From Toxonevra muliebris (taxonomy: Eukaryota > Arthropoda > Insecta > Diptera > Pallopteridae), in the NCBI GenBank assembly GCA_963691655.1, contig OY829326.1:37971989-38035988 (forward strand): a DNA stretch of 64,000 nt, given 5' to 3'. The position numbers and the translations under genes are program-made. Under the pieces are notes generated by a model. It was not told where the DNA came from. It did no database searches and saw only the letters and a list, made by a program, of their open reading frames with translations. This document shows, in pieces, positions 12,181-24,020 of this stretch. Position 1 is the stretch's first letter, and every line of letters starts with the position of its first letter.

Positions 12181-12290
12181 TTTTATACTTGTACTCAAAG
12201 TTTTAGAGATTGTGAAAAATTTAATCTAATTTTGCAGGGATTCACTTTTCGAAAAGAGATAAGAAAATTTTAAACCGAGCGGGAATCACA
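12181..12290 (-). promoter_or_regulatory. Immune-type promoter of the left peptide gene
   Basis: Reading in the gene direction, a kappaB-like site TGTGATTCCC (12281-12290), a GATA site CTTATCT (12257-12263) and a TATA box TATAAAA (12181-12187) precede the start codon. The expected transcription start is about 12150-12158, giving a leader of about 70 nt. Paired Rel/kappaB and GATA sites close to a TATA box are the known layout of fly antimicrobial-peptide promoters. The kappaB sequence (GGGAATCACA on the other strand) departs from the usual consensus in its last three bases. A related TGTAATTCCC (12415-12424) and GGGGAATTCAT (12350-12360) lie further upstream. Confidence 0.55.
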
Positions 12291-12978
12291 ATATGCAAAA
12301 ACCACCAAGAAGATTTTTTTGTGTCTTAATCTATTCACCAAGTACTTTCGGGGAATTCATATTTATTTTATTTTCTTTCTTCGTTTAATATAATGCAAAT
12401 TTCAAATATCTAATTGTAATTCCCTTTCACGACCTTGGTGATATATTTTGGGTCTATGAATCAATAACAAAAAAAAAAAACAATTGAAAGCTGATAGTTT
12501 ACAAAAAGCAAAGCAGTTCGATTTACTTAAAAAAGAGTGTTTTTTGTTTCTATTTTTGCTTTCTTCGGTACGCGCTGAATTTCAGGGATATGCAAGAAAC
12601 TGCATTTGAAATTGTCTTGTTCGATAATTTTGGTTTTAAATCTCTTAAAATTGTAATTAAAACTTTTCCGATTCTTCAAAAAATTTTTATATCTTCATGA
12701 TATTTCTGAGCAATTTTTCCTGAATAACTCTGAGGTTTGACTTGACCCGAAAAAGAAAAAACTGACGTTGCCGTACTATAGTATTAAATCTTCCCTTTTA
12801 TATACATATAATTTATCTAGAAGAAAAGTTCCCAAAATGTGGTTTGAAGTTTAGTAAAGACTTCAGTTTAGTGAACAAATCTCTAATGTAATAAAAAACA
12901 GTTCTTAACAATAAATATAAAAGTTGGAAGAAATTGTTTGTTCCTCCGACAAAGAACATATAAAAGCAATTTAAAATT

Positions 12979-13049
12979 CTTATCACTTTAAAATGTGATT
13001 CCCTCTACTGCTGTTATTCAGTGACTGAAGCTTGAAATTGACTATAAAA
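12979..13049 (+). promoter_or_regulatory. Immune-type promoter of the right peptide gene
   Basis: The same 10-mer TGTGATTCCC occurs at 12994-13003, in the same orientation relative to its gene as in the left-hand promoter. A GATA site CTTATCA lies at 12979-12985 and a TATA box TATAAAA at 13043-13049. Transcription should start near 13070-13080, about 60 nt before the ATG at 13138. Sharing of an identical 10-mer by two divergent paralogues supports common induction by a Rel-family factor; this is inference from sequence only. Confidence 0.55.
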
Positions 13050-13137
13050 TGAGAAAAATCTCTAGTGAAAAAGCACAGTTCATCAAAAGTATTTCAGTAA
13101 ATTAAATCTACAGAACAACAAAACTAAAAAAACCTAA

Positions 13138-13452
13138 ATGGCCAACAAGTGTATCTTCCTGTTAATTTGCTGCTGCATCGCTGTAACCATGGCGCAATCC
13201 TTCGATGCCTACTATCCAATTCCAACTAGGCCACTATTGGTACGTCAGGCACGCTCACCTCAGGGAGGATCGGTTGATCTCCGGTACCATCAGGATCGAA
13301 CAGGCAAATCAGCTTCCGTAGATGTCAATAAGAATCTTTACACTAGCGGCGATAAACGTTGAACTGTTGATGCTTATGGAAGTGCCAGTAGACATTTCGA
13401 TCAAAACCGTAATGATTATGGCGGTGGTGTTCGTGGTTCTTATCATTTTTAA
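13138..13452 (+). pseudogene. Paralogous antimicrobial-peptide-like gene interrupted by one in-frame TGA
   Basis: The frame starts MANKC with a signal peptide to about residue 20, a short propiece, and a furin-type RQAR at 36-39 followed by SPQGGSVD. It meets TGA at 13360-13362 (codon 75). The same frame then continues open for 29 codons to TAA at 13450-13452, ending YGGGVRGSYHF. The segment after RQAR, counting the stop as one position, is 65 codons long and aligns with the left-hand paralogue without a gap. TGA falls at mature position 36, where the partner has Phe, and 16 of the 29 residues after it are identical. This is therefore one nonsense change in an otherwise preserved gene. A 74-residue truncated product, a polymorphic null allele, stop readthrough or a sequencing error are the alternatives. 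Promoter elements are intact. Confidence 0.8.
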
Positions 13453-13562
13453 TAAACAAATCCTTTATAAAGACTTGAGAATCCTTAAGTTTATTACAAT
13501 TGTATGCCATATTCTCGTATACATACATTTATACGTATCTATGTATGTATTTTTAAAATAAA
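13451..13562 (+). terminator. Polyadenylation signals of the right peptide gene
   Basis: AATAAA overlaps the natural stop (13451-13456), and a second AATAAA lies at 13557-13562. Either could define the 3' end. Confidence 0.5.
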
Positions 13563-14162
13563 ATAACCCACATTTTGAAAAAGTATAACCTTGTGTGCAT
13601 TTATTCAGTTCAAAGACCTCAAATTATAAATACATATTCATTCATTGTATATATACCTACGTAAGTTGCTATTGTCAACGTACTTACAGTAGTACTGAGT
13701 ATTATTAAATACCGTATACATACATAGAACTTAAATTTATGACTAGGGCTTTTTATCGATTTTTAAATTAAGGAACAACGAAAAGGGAAAGTAATTCATT
13801 ACAGTCACGCAACTCGTCATTGTGCTTCATAGAAAATGTTCAACGTATGCAATTAAAGTGACACACCCACTTGGGAGGTTAAAAAACAACAACAACAACA
13901 ACACCGGCAAAAAACAAAAACGAAAAAATCAATTGTGTGCAATGACGAAAAGTGCTCGTAAATGCATTCACACACACATATACACATGTGCAAATATATC
14001 TACACATACATACATACATACTTGTATACACTGAAAAAAAATTGTGTCTTCTATTTTAAATATTTTTAAGCAGGACGACATATTATAAAAGTTTTATAGC
14101 TTGATTTATATTTCTTATTTCTGAGTAAATGTCCAGTCTACTGACTGCCGAAAAATATAAAC

Positions 14163-14315
14163 CATGGCAGAACTCTCTTTTTTACTTCTGGGCTCTAGTG
14201 TCATATTAAAAATCATATTGTGCGCATAACGTTGGTTTGTATTTCATGACTTCATAGTTTGACAGTTAAGTTTATTTTCCATCCCGGCTCCGCCCACCTC
14301 TATTATTCTGCCATG
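14163..14315. mobile_element. Possible 150-bp MITE
   Basis: CATGGCAGAA near 14163 is matched by its exact complement TTCTGCCATG near 14309, bounding about 150 bp with no coding capacity. The arms are only 10 bp, so a chance pairing cannot be excluded. Confidence 0.25.
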
Positions 14316-14601
14316 ACAGAAACATATAAAGAGATTGGTTCAATCATTGCACTATGGGCCAGAAGGTAACTTTTTTTGGCATACAATCAAAAACGGCAGA
14401 TATGTCGCTGAAACTTTGCTCACTTCGCTTCTGATGTTGTACAGATAATTTAAAAATAATAAAAATAGACGTGATCACTGCACTGCCACGCCCATCTTCC
14501 ACAGAACAAAAATAATAAAAACACTTAATTTTATAGGAATGATCAGTTTCTAATAGAAATAATAAACCTTCTAGGGGGATAAAGGATTTGGGGTTCAGAT
14601 G

Positions 14602-14826
14602 TCAACCTTTTCTTATTTTTTGCCGTTTTGTCGGCCAAGTCATAGCTTCTTTTATTACATATCTCAAATTTGGCTCATTTGAAGTTTGGGCTGACAAGGT
14701 ATCGACATGAGCCAGTAACTGCGTGTTACCTTGTTGCTGTGAAGTAATTTCTGAATCATGATTTCTTTTTAACCGATCATTTGCTTCACTGTAATTGCGA
14801 TGAGGTCTCTTCCATTCTCTAACCAA
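14602..14826 (-). pseudogene. Unrecognised short coding-like segment
   Basis: The 74-codon minus frame has varied, charged composition (segments RPHRNYSEANDRLKRNHD, LSAQTSNEPNLR, WPTKRQKIRKG), unlike the low-complexity open frames elsewhere. No signal peptide or known motif is visible, and neighbouring frames are broken. A fragment of a transposase or a host exon is possible; I cannot name it. Confidence 0.3.
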
Positions 14827-16029
14827 GCATTAAGAAGAACTTCATTCTGGAGCTTAAAAACAATTTTTCTTAGGAACTCGCAATTGAAAGTAGTCATCAC
14901 AGCATTTTACCACATATACACTTCATGGACTGCCATGGACTTCACAATATTTTTTTCTTCCACAGAACACAAACACGATTTCAGAATTTGCAAACAAAAA
15001 CTTTACACATTCAAGTAATTATTTTTCACTTATGATCAACACAAAATACGAAATAGTAATAAATTTTTATTTTACATACCTATGTTCTTATTATCCATTT
15101 TCCAGAAAAAACTGTTTTTAAATGAATTTATAAAAATTTCCCCAACGAATTTCAATAAATTTTAATTCAACAAAACGTCAAACCACAGGGAGCTTTAATT
15201 GCCAACTTTGGCAGCGCCCCAAATAGACAATATTTCCACCACCCTAAAAAAAAGTATTTTTTGAAATACTCAGAGTATTTTCTTTCTATATACAACATTT
15301 TTGTTTGCAAATTTTAACAACAACAAATCATCGACATCGATAGTGGAAAAATGTTTCGATTCATTTTCAATAATGCTTTATGTTTTGTAAAATGTGGATC
15401 AGTATATTTACTACAGCCAAATTTTTTTGATTCGTAAAAATCGTAGAAAGCACGAAAGCTATTGAAAATAACCCCTTCACCCCTGTAATTGTTTTGTTTT
15501 GACTCATGTAAATATCTTAGTTTAATTTATAGAGTGTATAAAAGCATGTGTCATCATAAAAAGTAAGGGTATTGAACTAATCGAAGGGCTTTCTCCATTT
15601 CCTATGAATGTGTTTTTTATTATAATGGAAAGTAATAGTTTTTTGATGTGCACTGAAGTATCGTGAATTAATAACACTGTCCGACAAAACACAGCTTTTC
15701 AAAAAATATAAACCACTTCAGAAGCAAAAATAACTAAGATATTTTGGTTTTTATCAGAACTCTTATAACTTTTACCAAAAAATCTTCAAAGTAAGAGTTT
15801 TTATAAACTTTTATTTCGTAAAAAGATGAGAAGTAAGAGTTTTGAAATAACTTTTTTTCTAACTTTTAATTTAAACTCTTACTCAATAATTTTTATTTCA
15901 TAAATACAAAAAGTAAAATTGTAAGAGTCTTTAAAGACTCCTACATATTTTTTGAAATTATTTTTAAAAGTCTTTAGAGACTATTACTTTATTTCTTATC
16001 TCTACTACTATTTTCTAATATTATGAAAT

Positions 16030-16260
16030 TTGGAAATTTTTCAGTGTTAGAAGGGATAGGAGAAAGTAGTGAGAAAAGTGACTAGAAAAGTACTAAAAAA
16101 TATTAGTTACAAATAGTAGTTGAAAAACTAGTGATAAAAATAGTTAAAAATTAGCAAAAAGTAGTTAAAAAATAGTAATAGAAAATAGTAGAAAAAATAC
16201 TAAAAAATAGTGAGAAAAGGTAGTAGTAAAAAATAGTAAGACTCCAAAGACTTTTAAAAT
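16030..16260 (+). repeat. Degenerate low-complexity repeat
   Basis: Short motifs of the type AATAGTAGAAAA and AAAATAGTxA recur irregularly across about 230 bp, giving a strongly purine-biased strand. It looks like a decayed microsatellite or minisatellite. Confidence 0.6.
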
Positions 16261-16675
16261 TTCGAGGTTTAGGAATACTCAAAACTTTTATTTTTCAAAG
16301 CTCTGTCAGAACCTTGTTATTTTTTTGTATTATTATAAAATTTTTCTCCAATAGATTGTTGTAATCTAGCGTATTGACCAATTTTCATGCAACTAAGCCT
16401 ATGTCATTGACCTCTCGTGAATTAAAAGTTGCGGCGAAGTAGTGCCGAACAATATACCTGAAATATTTATCATTTGCTTGAATAGCTAACGGAAAGTTAA
16501 CTCGAGAAGTTAATCATTCCCTCGGACTAGATTATATTCAAACTTCAGAATCAAAGTTCAGCTACAAATTCAAATTGAGAATAAATGATTACTGGGGTAA
16601 GTTGATTCTGTGCCAATGATGCACTGAAACATTTAAGGTCAACGCAAATATCGACCGATATATTTGAGACGTAAT

Positions 16676-16812
16676 GGTAAATGGGCTAGACTACTACGCA
16701 GAGTGCCCGAATTTGAAGCTCGGCGCGGTGAAAAAATTGCCTCACACAACATGAATGAATGCGAAAAGCTCGGCTTAGACTTTCTAAGAGCTGTTGTGCC
16801 ATAAATACGAAA
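16676..16812 (+). repeat. tRNA-like SINE of a second family, full-length-like copy
   Basis: The head GACTACTACGCAGAGTGCCCG followed by a decayed B-box region is shared with 28882-28950 (GGACTACTATGCAAGGTGCCCG). The tail CACAACATGAATGAATGC plus a GAGCTGTxGTGCCATA block is shared with 30177-30245. The copy is short and has lost a clean A box. Family membership rests on these internal matches. Confidence 0.6.
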
Positions 16813-17229
16813 CGACCACTTACATGCTTATTGTTCATTAACATGAGAAGTGGCGGAAAAAGTAATAAAAATAAATTTTACTTTTTCAATTTTTGAGTAG
16901 TTATTCAAATGCATTATTTTAAAAAATTTTACTAGTATCAAAATAAAACCTTACCAACTTACAAACATTTATTTTGAAGTAATTCTTTATACCTCAGATA
17001 CCAATAATTCTGTTCCGCAAATGCCTTTTAAGGGCTCGTCACAAATACTCGATAGGACGCAAGTTTGTTTACTGTAAAGGGTATGCCTGTAAATTTTCCT
17101 TCTCTTAAGAGAGGGGAATTTTCGTTTCTATTATATGTTGCGCCACCGTTTTTACCTAAAAAAGTTAGGAATAATATCAATGTTTTGAAACAAATTTAGA
17201 AAAGTATACGGGACTACAAAGCAGTATGC

Positions 17230-17890
17230 AAGATGTAGAGCGTGGCTAGCAAAGAATGATTAAGTGCAAACTAGAAAATTTCTGGCCCTGGCAAGGTTGT
17301 ATGGATGCACTTAGTACGTGAGCAGGCACTAAATTCTTTTATCTAGCTAACACAGTCGAGAAATTACGGAAAGCCTATTGTGCTCTCTATTGCTGTAAGA
17401 GGGTTTTAGGAAGAAGATGGGGGCTTCAGCCTCAAATTACTTCCTGACTTTACACAACAGTGGTCGGGCCTAATCTTTTTTATGGATATACCTTCTGATG
17501 GCCTGCTGCCTAAACCATTGGATAAGGTTAGAAGAACAGCCGCCATATTGATTACTGGGGCCCTCCGTACTACGTCTACAAAAGCTCTTCGCTATCTTTT
17601 ACTGGTTGACAACATCACTCCTGATTAAGCATCAAGCTATGTAAGTGCTCTGCTGCCAAACTCAGTGGCATAACGCGCTGAACTAGGACGAACCTGGGCC
17701 ATACCAAGATTCTAATCCTCGATACGTATGTACCAACTAATGAAAACTATATTTGCTCTACTCCTAATTTAAACAGCAAGGTCTTCACCCATATCCCCAG
17801 TAGAGAAAAATGGTTTAATGACGATATACCAAACTCTAAAATTTATTGTGCCCTCTTTCTAAATGTTTGGTTTTATTCATATGCATATCA
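17230..17890 (+). pseudogene. Non-LTR retrotransposon relic, reverse transcriptase C-terminal region
   Basis: Broken plus frames read EKLRKAYCALYCCKRVLGRR, then WGLQPQITS, GPNLFYG, LDKVRRTAAILITGALRTT and, after frame changes, HIPSREKWFNDDIPNS. This order matches the thumb region of LINE reverse transcriptases and the linker that precedes the RNase H domain in I/LOA-like elements. Several stops and frameshifts make it inactive. A relic of similar type, from the RNase H end, lies in the opposite orientation at 19640-20360. Confidence 0.8.
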
Positions 17891-18099
17891 TATCTATTGA
17901 AATATTAAATTATTCCAATTATAATTAGGTTTCACAAACAAACTTGAAATTCAGTCAATTTCGGTTTTTCTACAATTTGTTTATTTTATTTTTTTTTTGG
18001 GAAAATCCTTAAAAAACTTGAAACATTCATTATATTTCAATAATTACATACACACATTCATTGGATATATGACTCATAATAAAAGTATCCATCGTAACA

Positions 18100-19320
18100 A
18101 AATTTTATGAATACCAACACCAATAGCAACAACAACAAAGCTACATTCACACTAGATATACTACATAAACAAAAACTGCGTTCACTTTCAATGACAACAA
18201 CAACAACTACAAAATATACAACAGTAGACAAAATGCAACAACAACAACATCAGCGAGTATTAATAAAACTGAATACAATTTTGTATGTATGAATGTATGT
18301 ATTGAAAAAAAAAATTCCTTTCCCCTTTTACCACCACAACACAACACTGCCACAACATTCACATACAGTCACAGCCAACTTCACAACAATAATAACAACA
18401 ACAGCAACACAAAATGTTACTTCAATTCATACAACGTCGACGACGCCAACGACAACGACTCTATTGCATCCAACTTCACTTCGCTGCACTGCACTGCATT
18501 GCACTCCCAACATTGACACTGGTAACCAAAGCAGCAAATGTTGCTGCTGCTGCTGCTGATGTTGTTGTTGTATCTGTTAAATGCCATCTTTGTGAATGCA
18601 TTTCACTTTCATTATGATGCAGTTTTCCATTTTAACAATTTGAACGAACATTTTGCAAAACAAGTTAGTACCAACAGAATTTCCCACATTTTTTCCCCCA
18701 TTTTGTGTGTGTTGCATTGTTGTTGATTTTTTTATTTTTATTTATTTTTTTTTTTTTTGCTTGATTGTGTGTTTGTTTTTGTTTCTGTTTTTTTTTTCGT
18801 GTGTAGTGTTGCCAAACGCGTATCATCGTCATTATCATCGGCAAATAACAACAACAACAACAAATCGCATTGAAATTTTTTTGCACCAGGGGCCAACAAA
18901 CAACAAAAACAGCTGACTGACTTCATTGATTGCAACGCAATGCAACGCCACGCTGCAACTATCCAGGTGAGCAAAGCGCGCGAGCGTTTGATTGCAAAAG
19001 CAGCAACAAAATTAAAGAGGTTGTTGGTGCTGTTGTTGTTGCTGTTACAATGTGGAGGCGTTTGTTGTGTTTTTATTTTTATTTATTTTGTTGTTGTTAT
19101 TTTGGAATTTTCTTATACTTTCTTCTAGGATAAAATGCAAGTAACTCTATCAAGATTGAAGATTTTACTTAGTTTTGTTTATTTGTGTTAGTTTTACTAT
19201 TTTTGACATTGAATTGAACTTGACTTTGAGCGTACTTAGTTTTTTTTTTCTTGATTGATTTTTTTTTTTTTTTTGGAAAGTTAAAGCGATTTTTTTTGTT
19301 TTATTTACGTTTGAAGAAAA
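18100..19320. repeat. CAA/CAG and poly-T rich simple-sequence region
   Basis: Repeated CAACAACA, GCTGCTGCTG and long T runs produce many overlapping open frames on both strands with poly-Thr, poly-Leu or poly-Lys translations. None has gene-like composition. A CAG|GTGAGC donor-like site occurs at 18966, but no matching acceptor or exon is evident. Confidence 0.7.
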
Positions 19321-19639
19321 TCTCATTTGAAGTGAAAAATATTTATTTATTCATTTGTGCTTTTGATATTTCATCTTTATTTTATTGTGCTTGATTTAGG
19401 CTAGCAAAAAATAAAATAAATTTGTACTTTATGATTTTTTGAAGGGTTTATTTAAACTAAATTTTTTTGAATTACCATTATCGGATTTTTTCTTCTACAT
19501 GGAATTGACTACTGTAACCAAATTTCCTTCCCAATTACATTATCCCAAACTAACTGCTTCGAAAATTCTAGGTTCTTTGGAAGTACACTCATAGATACTA
19601 AATTTAACCTAAAACTCAATATCGGTCGTAAGGTTGTGT

Positions 19640-20360
19640 AACTCTCTGCAACAGTTGCTTGGTAAGAAAAAAAATTCCTGTATAGACTGATTTTCTGAGC
19701 ACATACAGCTAGTGTATATTAGGTGGATAAAGAAATGAATTGAAGTGGTCGAAATTATACAGCAATCTGCTACCAAGGATTTGGATCCAATAGTAATCTC
19801 TTCGAAATTGGTATATTTGAGCAAATGAGTATCCCAAGCGAATGAATCGATGTTCTCTCATTACACGAACCACATAGTCTCGCTGCATGTGGTCCAATCA
19901 CCCATACATATAATAAAAAGATAAGTAAGGGCTGTTTAGTTTTGGAGGTATTGTTTTGGGACCACAACATTCTTAATGTGACAGGCTTTTGTAATCTGAT
20001 GTTGAGTTATAACAAAAATTATGAGAAAATATCTCCCCCAATTCAGTTTAGAGGAACTAGAATTTGAACTGACTGAGATAAGTCCAACGAGGATCCCTGT
20101 CTAGCCAAGGCATCAGCATACCTTATTTCCACTAAAGTTCCGATAACCAGGAACCCAAATAAGTGTCAAATTGACTTGTTGATCTAGTCTAACAAGGTTT
20201 CTTTCATACTAATTTAGATTTGATAATGTTAGCGACTTGGCCATTAGAGAAAATGGCTACTTCTCGCTCGCTAGGTATATTTACTACAATTAGCCGACTT
20301 GGTTGTTGTTGCTGTTGTAAAAACTTCTGCCTGGGACACTTGAGAAGACTCCAGCGCCTA
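19640..20360 (-). pseudogene. Non-LTR retrotransposon relic, RNase H domain
   Basis: On the minus strand, broken frames give IPSEREVAIFSNGQVANIIK, then LTLIWVPGYRNFSGN, ADALARQGSS and, further on, IGPHAARLCGSCNER and YQFRRDYYW. The WVPGYRN-x-GN ... ADALAR motif is the C-terminal part of a LINE-encoded RNase H domain, and the tail resembles the region before the end of ORF2 in I-group elements. Stops and frame changes throughout show it is dead. Confidence 0.8.
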
Positions 20361-21394
20361 TTCCACAATCAGTTTTATCACAACCAATTACTTACTAGAT
20401 TACTATTTTAGATTGATAGCGGACCTTGTACTAGGGGAAGATGAGATGAACCCGAAACTGTAGGAGAACAGAAAGACTCGGCCGAGGTGCCGTTAAGTAA
20501 AATGATTGTTTTTTCAAAAACTGTAAGTTTTAATAAATTTTTCTTTGGAATACTTTTGAAAAGGGATTTTTGGAATAACCTCAAGGGAACCCGGGCTAGC
20601 CCCATATTTTCACTTTCAGAAAAATTTATATAAAGTACTGTTCAGAATTATATCGCACTTAGTACTCACTATGTTCAAAGCTGAATAACTTCGGCATAAA
20701 TCCAGAGAAATGCATCGGTTCTTTTTATTATAAAAGTCTATTTTATTCTATATTGTTTGAGAAATAAAAATACAAAACAAAAAAAAATATCAAATTTTAT
20801 TTGAAGGACTTTCGGATTTAGTGTACCAATTCCAATTTAGTATACCGCACTTAAACTAATTAATTAGTAATATTTTATTATTTAGTTTTTAGTACGAAGA
20901 AGTGTATTTGTTAATACATCACTACATAAATTTCTTAACAAATATCAGATTTTAAGGACCCCTAATAATATTCAGTTAAATTGAAGGATATCTCTCTCCA
21001 GGAAGTTTTAACTCCAACATTAGGACCATCGTTATAATTGTACTGTTTTCCATAGTTATTCCCTTTACGCTGAAGCCACCCACAACTGATTTCCGTAATG
21101 CTTGATTCGTGTAACTGTGGACGCCAAGGCAAAATTTGAGAATTGTGGCTTACTATATCCGATTTTGCAATTCATGCTGCATGATTCGGAGGGTTATCAT
21201 CAGTAGCGTATCCAGGGGGGTAGGGGGGCTATAGGAGCTGAAGCTCCCCTCCTCCAGAACCCGAAATCTTATACTAAACAGTCATTTTTGATGGACAAAT
21301 CAAAAATATTAAATTTTTCCAAAAAAAAAAGCCATCAGCAGTGAAAAGTATATACTTTCAACAAACGAAAAACTTTAGTTGTTTTTTTGTTGTT

Positions 21395-21532
21395 GTTAAT
21401 TTTCGAAGTATTGACTACTTGTTCCATTTTTTAGTTTAATTTGAAGTAATGTATAAACAGGCTTAAAGAACTATAAATTTAGTCAACACAACAACAGTGT
21501 ATATAGAGACGGCCAAATCAGACGGCCGTTTA
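21395..21532 (-). repeat. Dispersed repeat with GACGGCC palindromic end, copy 1
   Basis: On the minus strand it starts AAACGGCCGTCTGATTTGG, continues with TATATACACTGTTGTTGTG, TTTATAGTTCTTTAAGCCTG and ends GAAAATTAAC. The same blocks occur in order at 57283-57432, 58634-58760 and 59052-59192. It is non-coding and about 140 bp long. Confidence 0.75.
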
Positions 21533-21555
21533 GATTTAAAAATATTATTTTATAT

Positions 21556-22178
21556 TAGCCCTATTCACTCTTTGGAGTAAAGCGCTGAGTAACGGAGTAA
21601 AAAAGTAATGTTTTACTCTAGAGCGTGAACGCCTCTAAAACTAAAAAACTAAAAGGAGTAAAAGTCAAAAAATATATTTTTCATTATTTGTTTACTTTTT
21701 TTCCATTGAAAAAGTTTGTAGTAAAAGTGCAAAAACATCCTTTAATGCTAGAAGCTGTTTGCAAATTTAAGTGTGTTGAAGGTGAAAAGAAGATAAAATT
21801 GATTCGCAATAGTTTTCAAACGTTCTTATAAATAAAAACATGAGTAGAAATTCAAAATTTTTTCATTTCATATTGTTGACAGCTTCTTTTTTATTTTCTC
21901 TGCGATCAATGTTCCCAATTAAAAGCGCCAGGAACAAAACTTTTGTTTTTATTTTTTGTTGTCGTACAAATCGAAAAGTAGGCAACACTAATTTTCTCTC
22001 TTACTCAGAGTAACAGAGTAACAAATATTTTACTAAAGGGTCGAACTAGAGTAAAAGTGTAAAGTGGGAGTAAAAGCAAATGTCGTATATTTTGTTTTTG
22101 TAGAGTAATTTTGCTTTACACTTTTACTCTGTTACTCCGTTAACCAGCACTTTACTCTAAAGAGTGAACAGGGCTATT
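21556..22178. mobile_element. Foldback-type element with 50-bp inverted repeats
   Basis: The left arm TAGCCCTATTCACTCTTTGG (then AGTAAAGCGCTGAGTAACGGAG) is matched on the opposite strand at the right end (TAGCCCTGTTCACTCTTTAG, then AGTAAAGTGCTGGTTAACGGAG). TTATAT flanks both sides. Many GAGTAAA and GAGTAACA motifs fill the subterminal regions. A 68-codon open frame inside (21625-21831) ends in a Lys-rich segment, resembles nothing I know, and may be chance. The transposon superfamily is not determined. Confidence 0.75.
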
Positions 22179-22639
22179 ATATTTCATTTTAATAATAATA
22201 ATTTAATATAAATATTAACCCATTTTTATCTGCCGTTGCGTTTTCGCAGACTATGCGTATCCCATTACGGTATTTGTTAAAAAGGATCTAAAAAATAAAT
22301 TTTTTAAATTGGCTCGTAGAGTTATTAAAATATTTTTCTATTTTTTTTTAACAATCATATTCGTGTTACTAAAATACCAAAATGCAATACTAAAGACTAT
22401 CTGATTGATTTTAACGTTTGAAATATTCCAGGTGTACCGGTCGTTGCTTTTTTGCAACAGGCTGCCCTTGATAACCTAGACGTTCTAAAATTTTCTCAAT
22501 TGGCTAAAAGTGATCAGTGGGATCTCAATAGTCGCCACATATATTTGAAACAATTCATGCCAATAAGAAGCACATTACAGTATAACTGGTTAAAATTTAT
22601 AAATGTCTTACTTTTAGAAAGCTTGAAAATGACCTAGTT

Positions 22640-24020
22640 TTTAGATTGAATTTTGTACTGAATTTTAGTCTGAAATTCGTTTAACTTTTCCGTGTTTGAT
22701 CTGAATTGTGGTTTGATTGTAAGTCAGAATTTTGTTTTATGTTAGTTTGAATTTTAATCTGAATTAGGTTTGAGTTTTGATCCATGTTTGGTCTAAATTT
22801 TGATTTGATTTCCAGCGTTTGATCTGATTTCTGGTCAAAATTTTGGTTTGCTTTTAATTTGTATTTGGCGTTTTTTTAAGCCTCAGTTTTAATCTAACCC
22901 TTAGTTTGAGTTGTGGTAAATATTTTCGTTGGAATTGGCTTGATTTTGATACCATTTTGGTCTAAATTTCGATCCGTAATCGGTCTCAATTTTGTTTTAA
23001 AATTTGGTCTGAATTCGTCTGGAATTTTGGTCTAGTTTTTGTTTAATTTAAGTTAAAATTTTTTGATGTAAATATTTATCAGATATTCCCACAAGTTTTT
23101 GGTTACTATCGTTCGGTATTTGGTGTCGTTTTCGCCTAAAGTTTTGTCTAACTATTGGTCCGAGTTGTGGTCTACATTTTTTTTTGAATTTTGGAATGAA
23201 TTTGAAAACTGATTTTGGTTTTGATTCAGTCTGAATTTTTGGTTTTCAGTCTGAGTTTTGACCTGAATTTGATCTCATTTTGGTCGATTTTTGTTGGAAT
23301 TTTAGTCAGATTCGTTGTCTTTGTTTTTTAACCGGTTGTTGCCCGGTACCCGACAGCGTGTACGGATCTCAATGAAATTTAAAATGTATTGGTTTTTTGG
23401 CCAAATTAAGATATATTTAGATTTTAAGTAATGTATAATGGCTGAAAAACGTATTTTATTTTCCATAAAAATGGTTATGGAGTTGTGAGATCGTAAACTC
23501 ACCACCAGGCCGATATTAATAGTAATATCGGTGCTAAGTGTGATATGAATATATATATTTAGAAATATTTGTTTAAAGTACTATCCAAATAAACTGTTAT
23601 CTTAATTAATTTTTTTTTCGTGTTTTTGGTTCGACCAGAAATGACTTAAAAAATGGAGATGTATCAAACTGTTTCATCAAAAATTTTTCTTAAAGGAAAT
23701 TAAAATTTCTTTAAAATTGTTTTCTCAAAATAGATCATTTAACAATATCAATCCATCAGAAAATTCATAATCAAGATTTTGATCCAGATTTTTGATCTGA
23801 ATTTGGTTCTTTTCTTGGTTTGAACTTCGATTTGAAAAAAGTATATGAATTTTAATTTGAAATTTGGTCAAAATTTCCGCCTAAATTTCTATCCGATTTT
23901 AGTTATAATTTAGGTCTCAGTTTTGTTCCAGTTATTTTTTAATTTTTGACCTGTATTTGGTAAAATTTTTGCACCAGTTTTTGGTCTAGGTCTGGGTTTT
24001 GGTCGATAGTAAGTCTGATA
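22640..24020 (+). repeat. Degenerate minisatellite based on TTTTGGTCTGAATTT
   Basis: Variants of a 12-17 bp unit (TTTTGGTCTGAATTT, TTTTGATCTGAATTT, TTTTAGTCTGAAATT and similar) follow one another through 22640-23330 and again through 23770-24020, separated by about 440 bp of other sequence. The units are strongly diverged in sequence and length. There is no open frame. The array sits inside the 21201-24088 element, so it may be the element's internal body. Confidence 0.8.

Larger units (their letters stand above)
12085..13137. other. Divergent intergenic region between the two peptide genes
   Basis: The 1053 bp between the two start codons contain no convincing open frame. They hold both promoters plus extra GGGAAT-type motifs. 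The head-to-head arrangement suggests an inverted duplication of one ancestral immune gene. Confidence 0.6.

Noticed and set aside
13360..13362. TGA as a selenocysteine codon
   Set aside because: The paralogue has Phe, not Cys, at this position, and antimicrobial peptides of this type are not selenoproteins.
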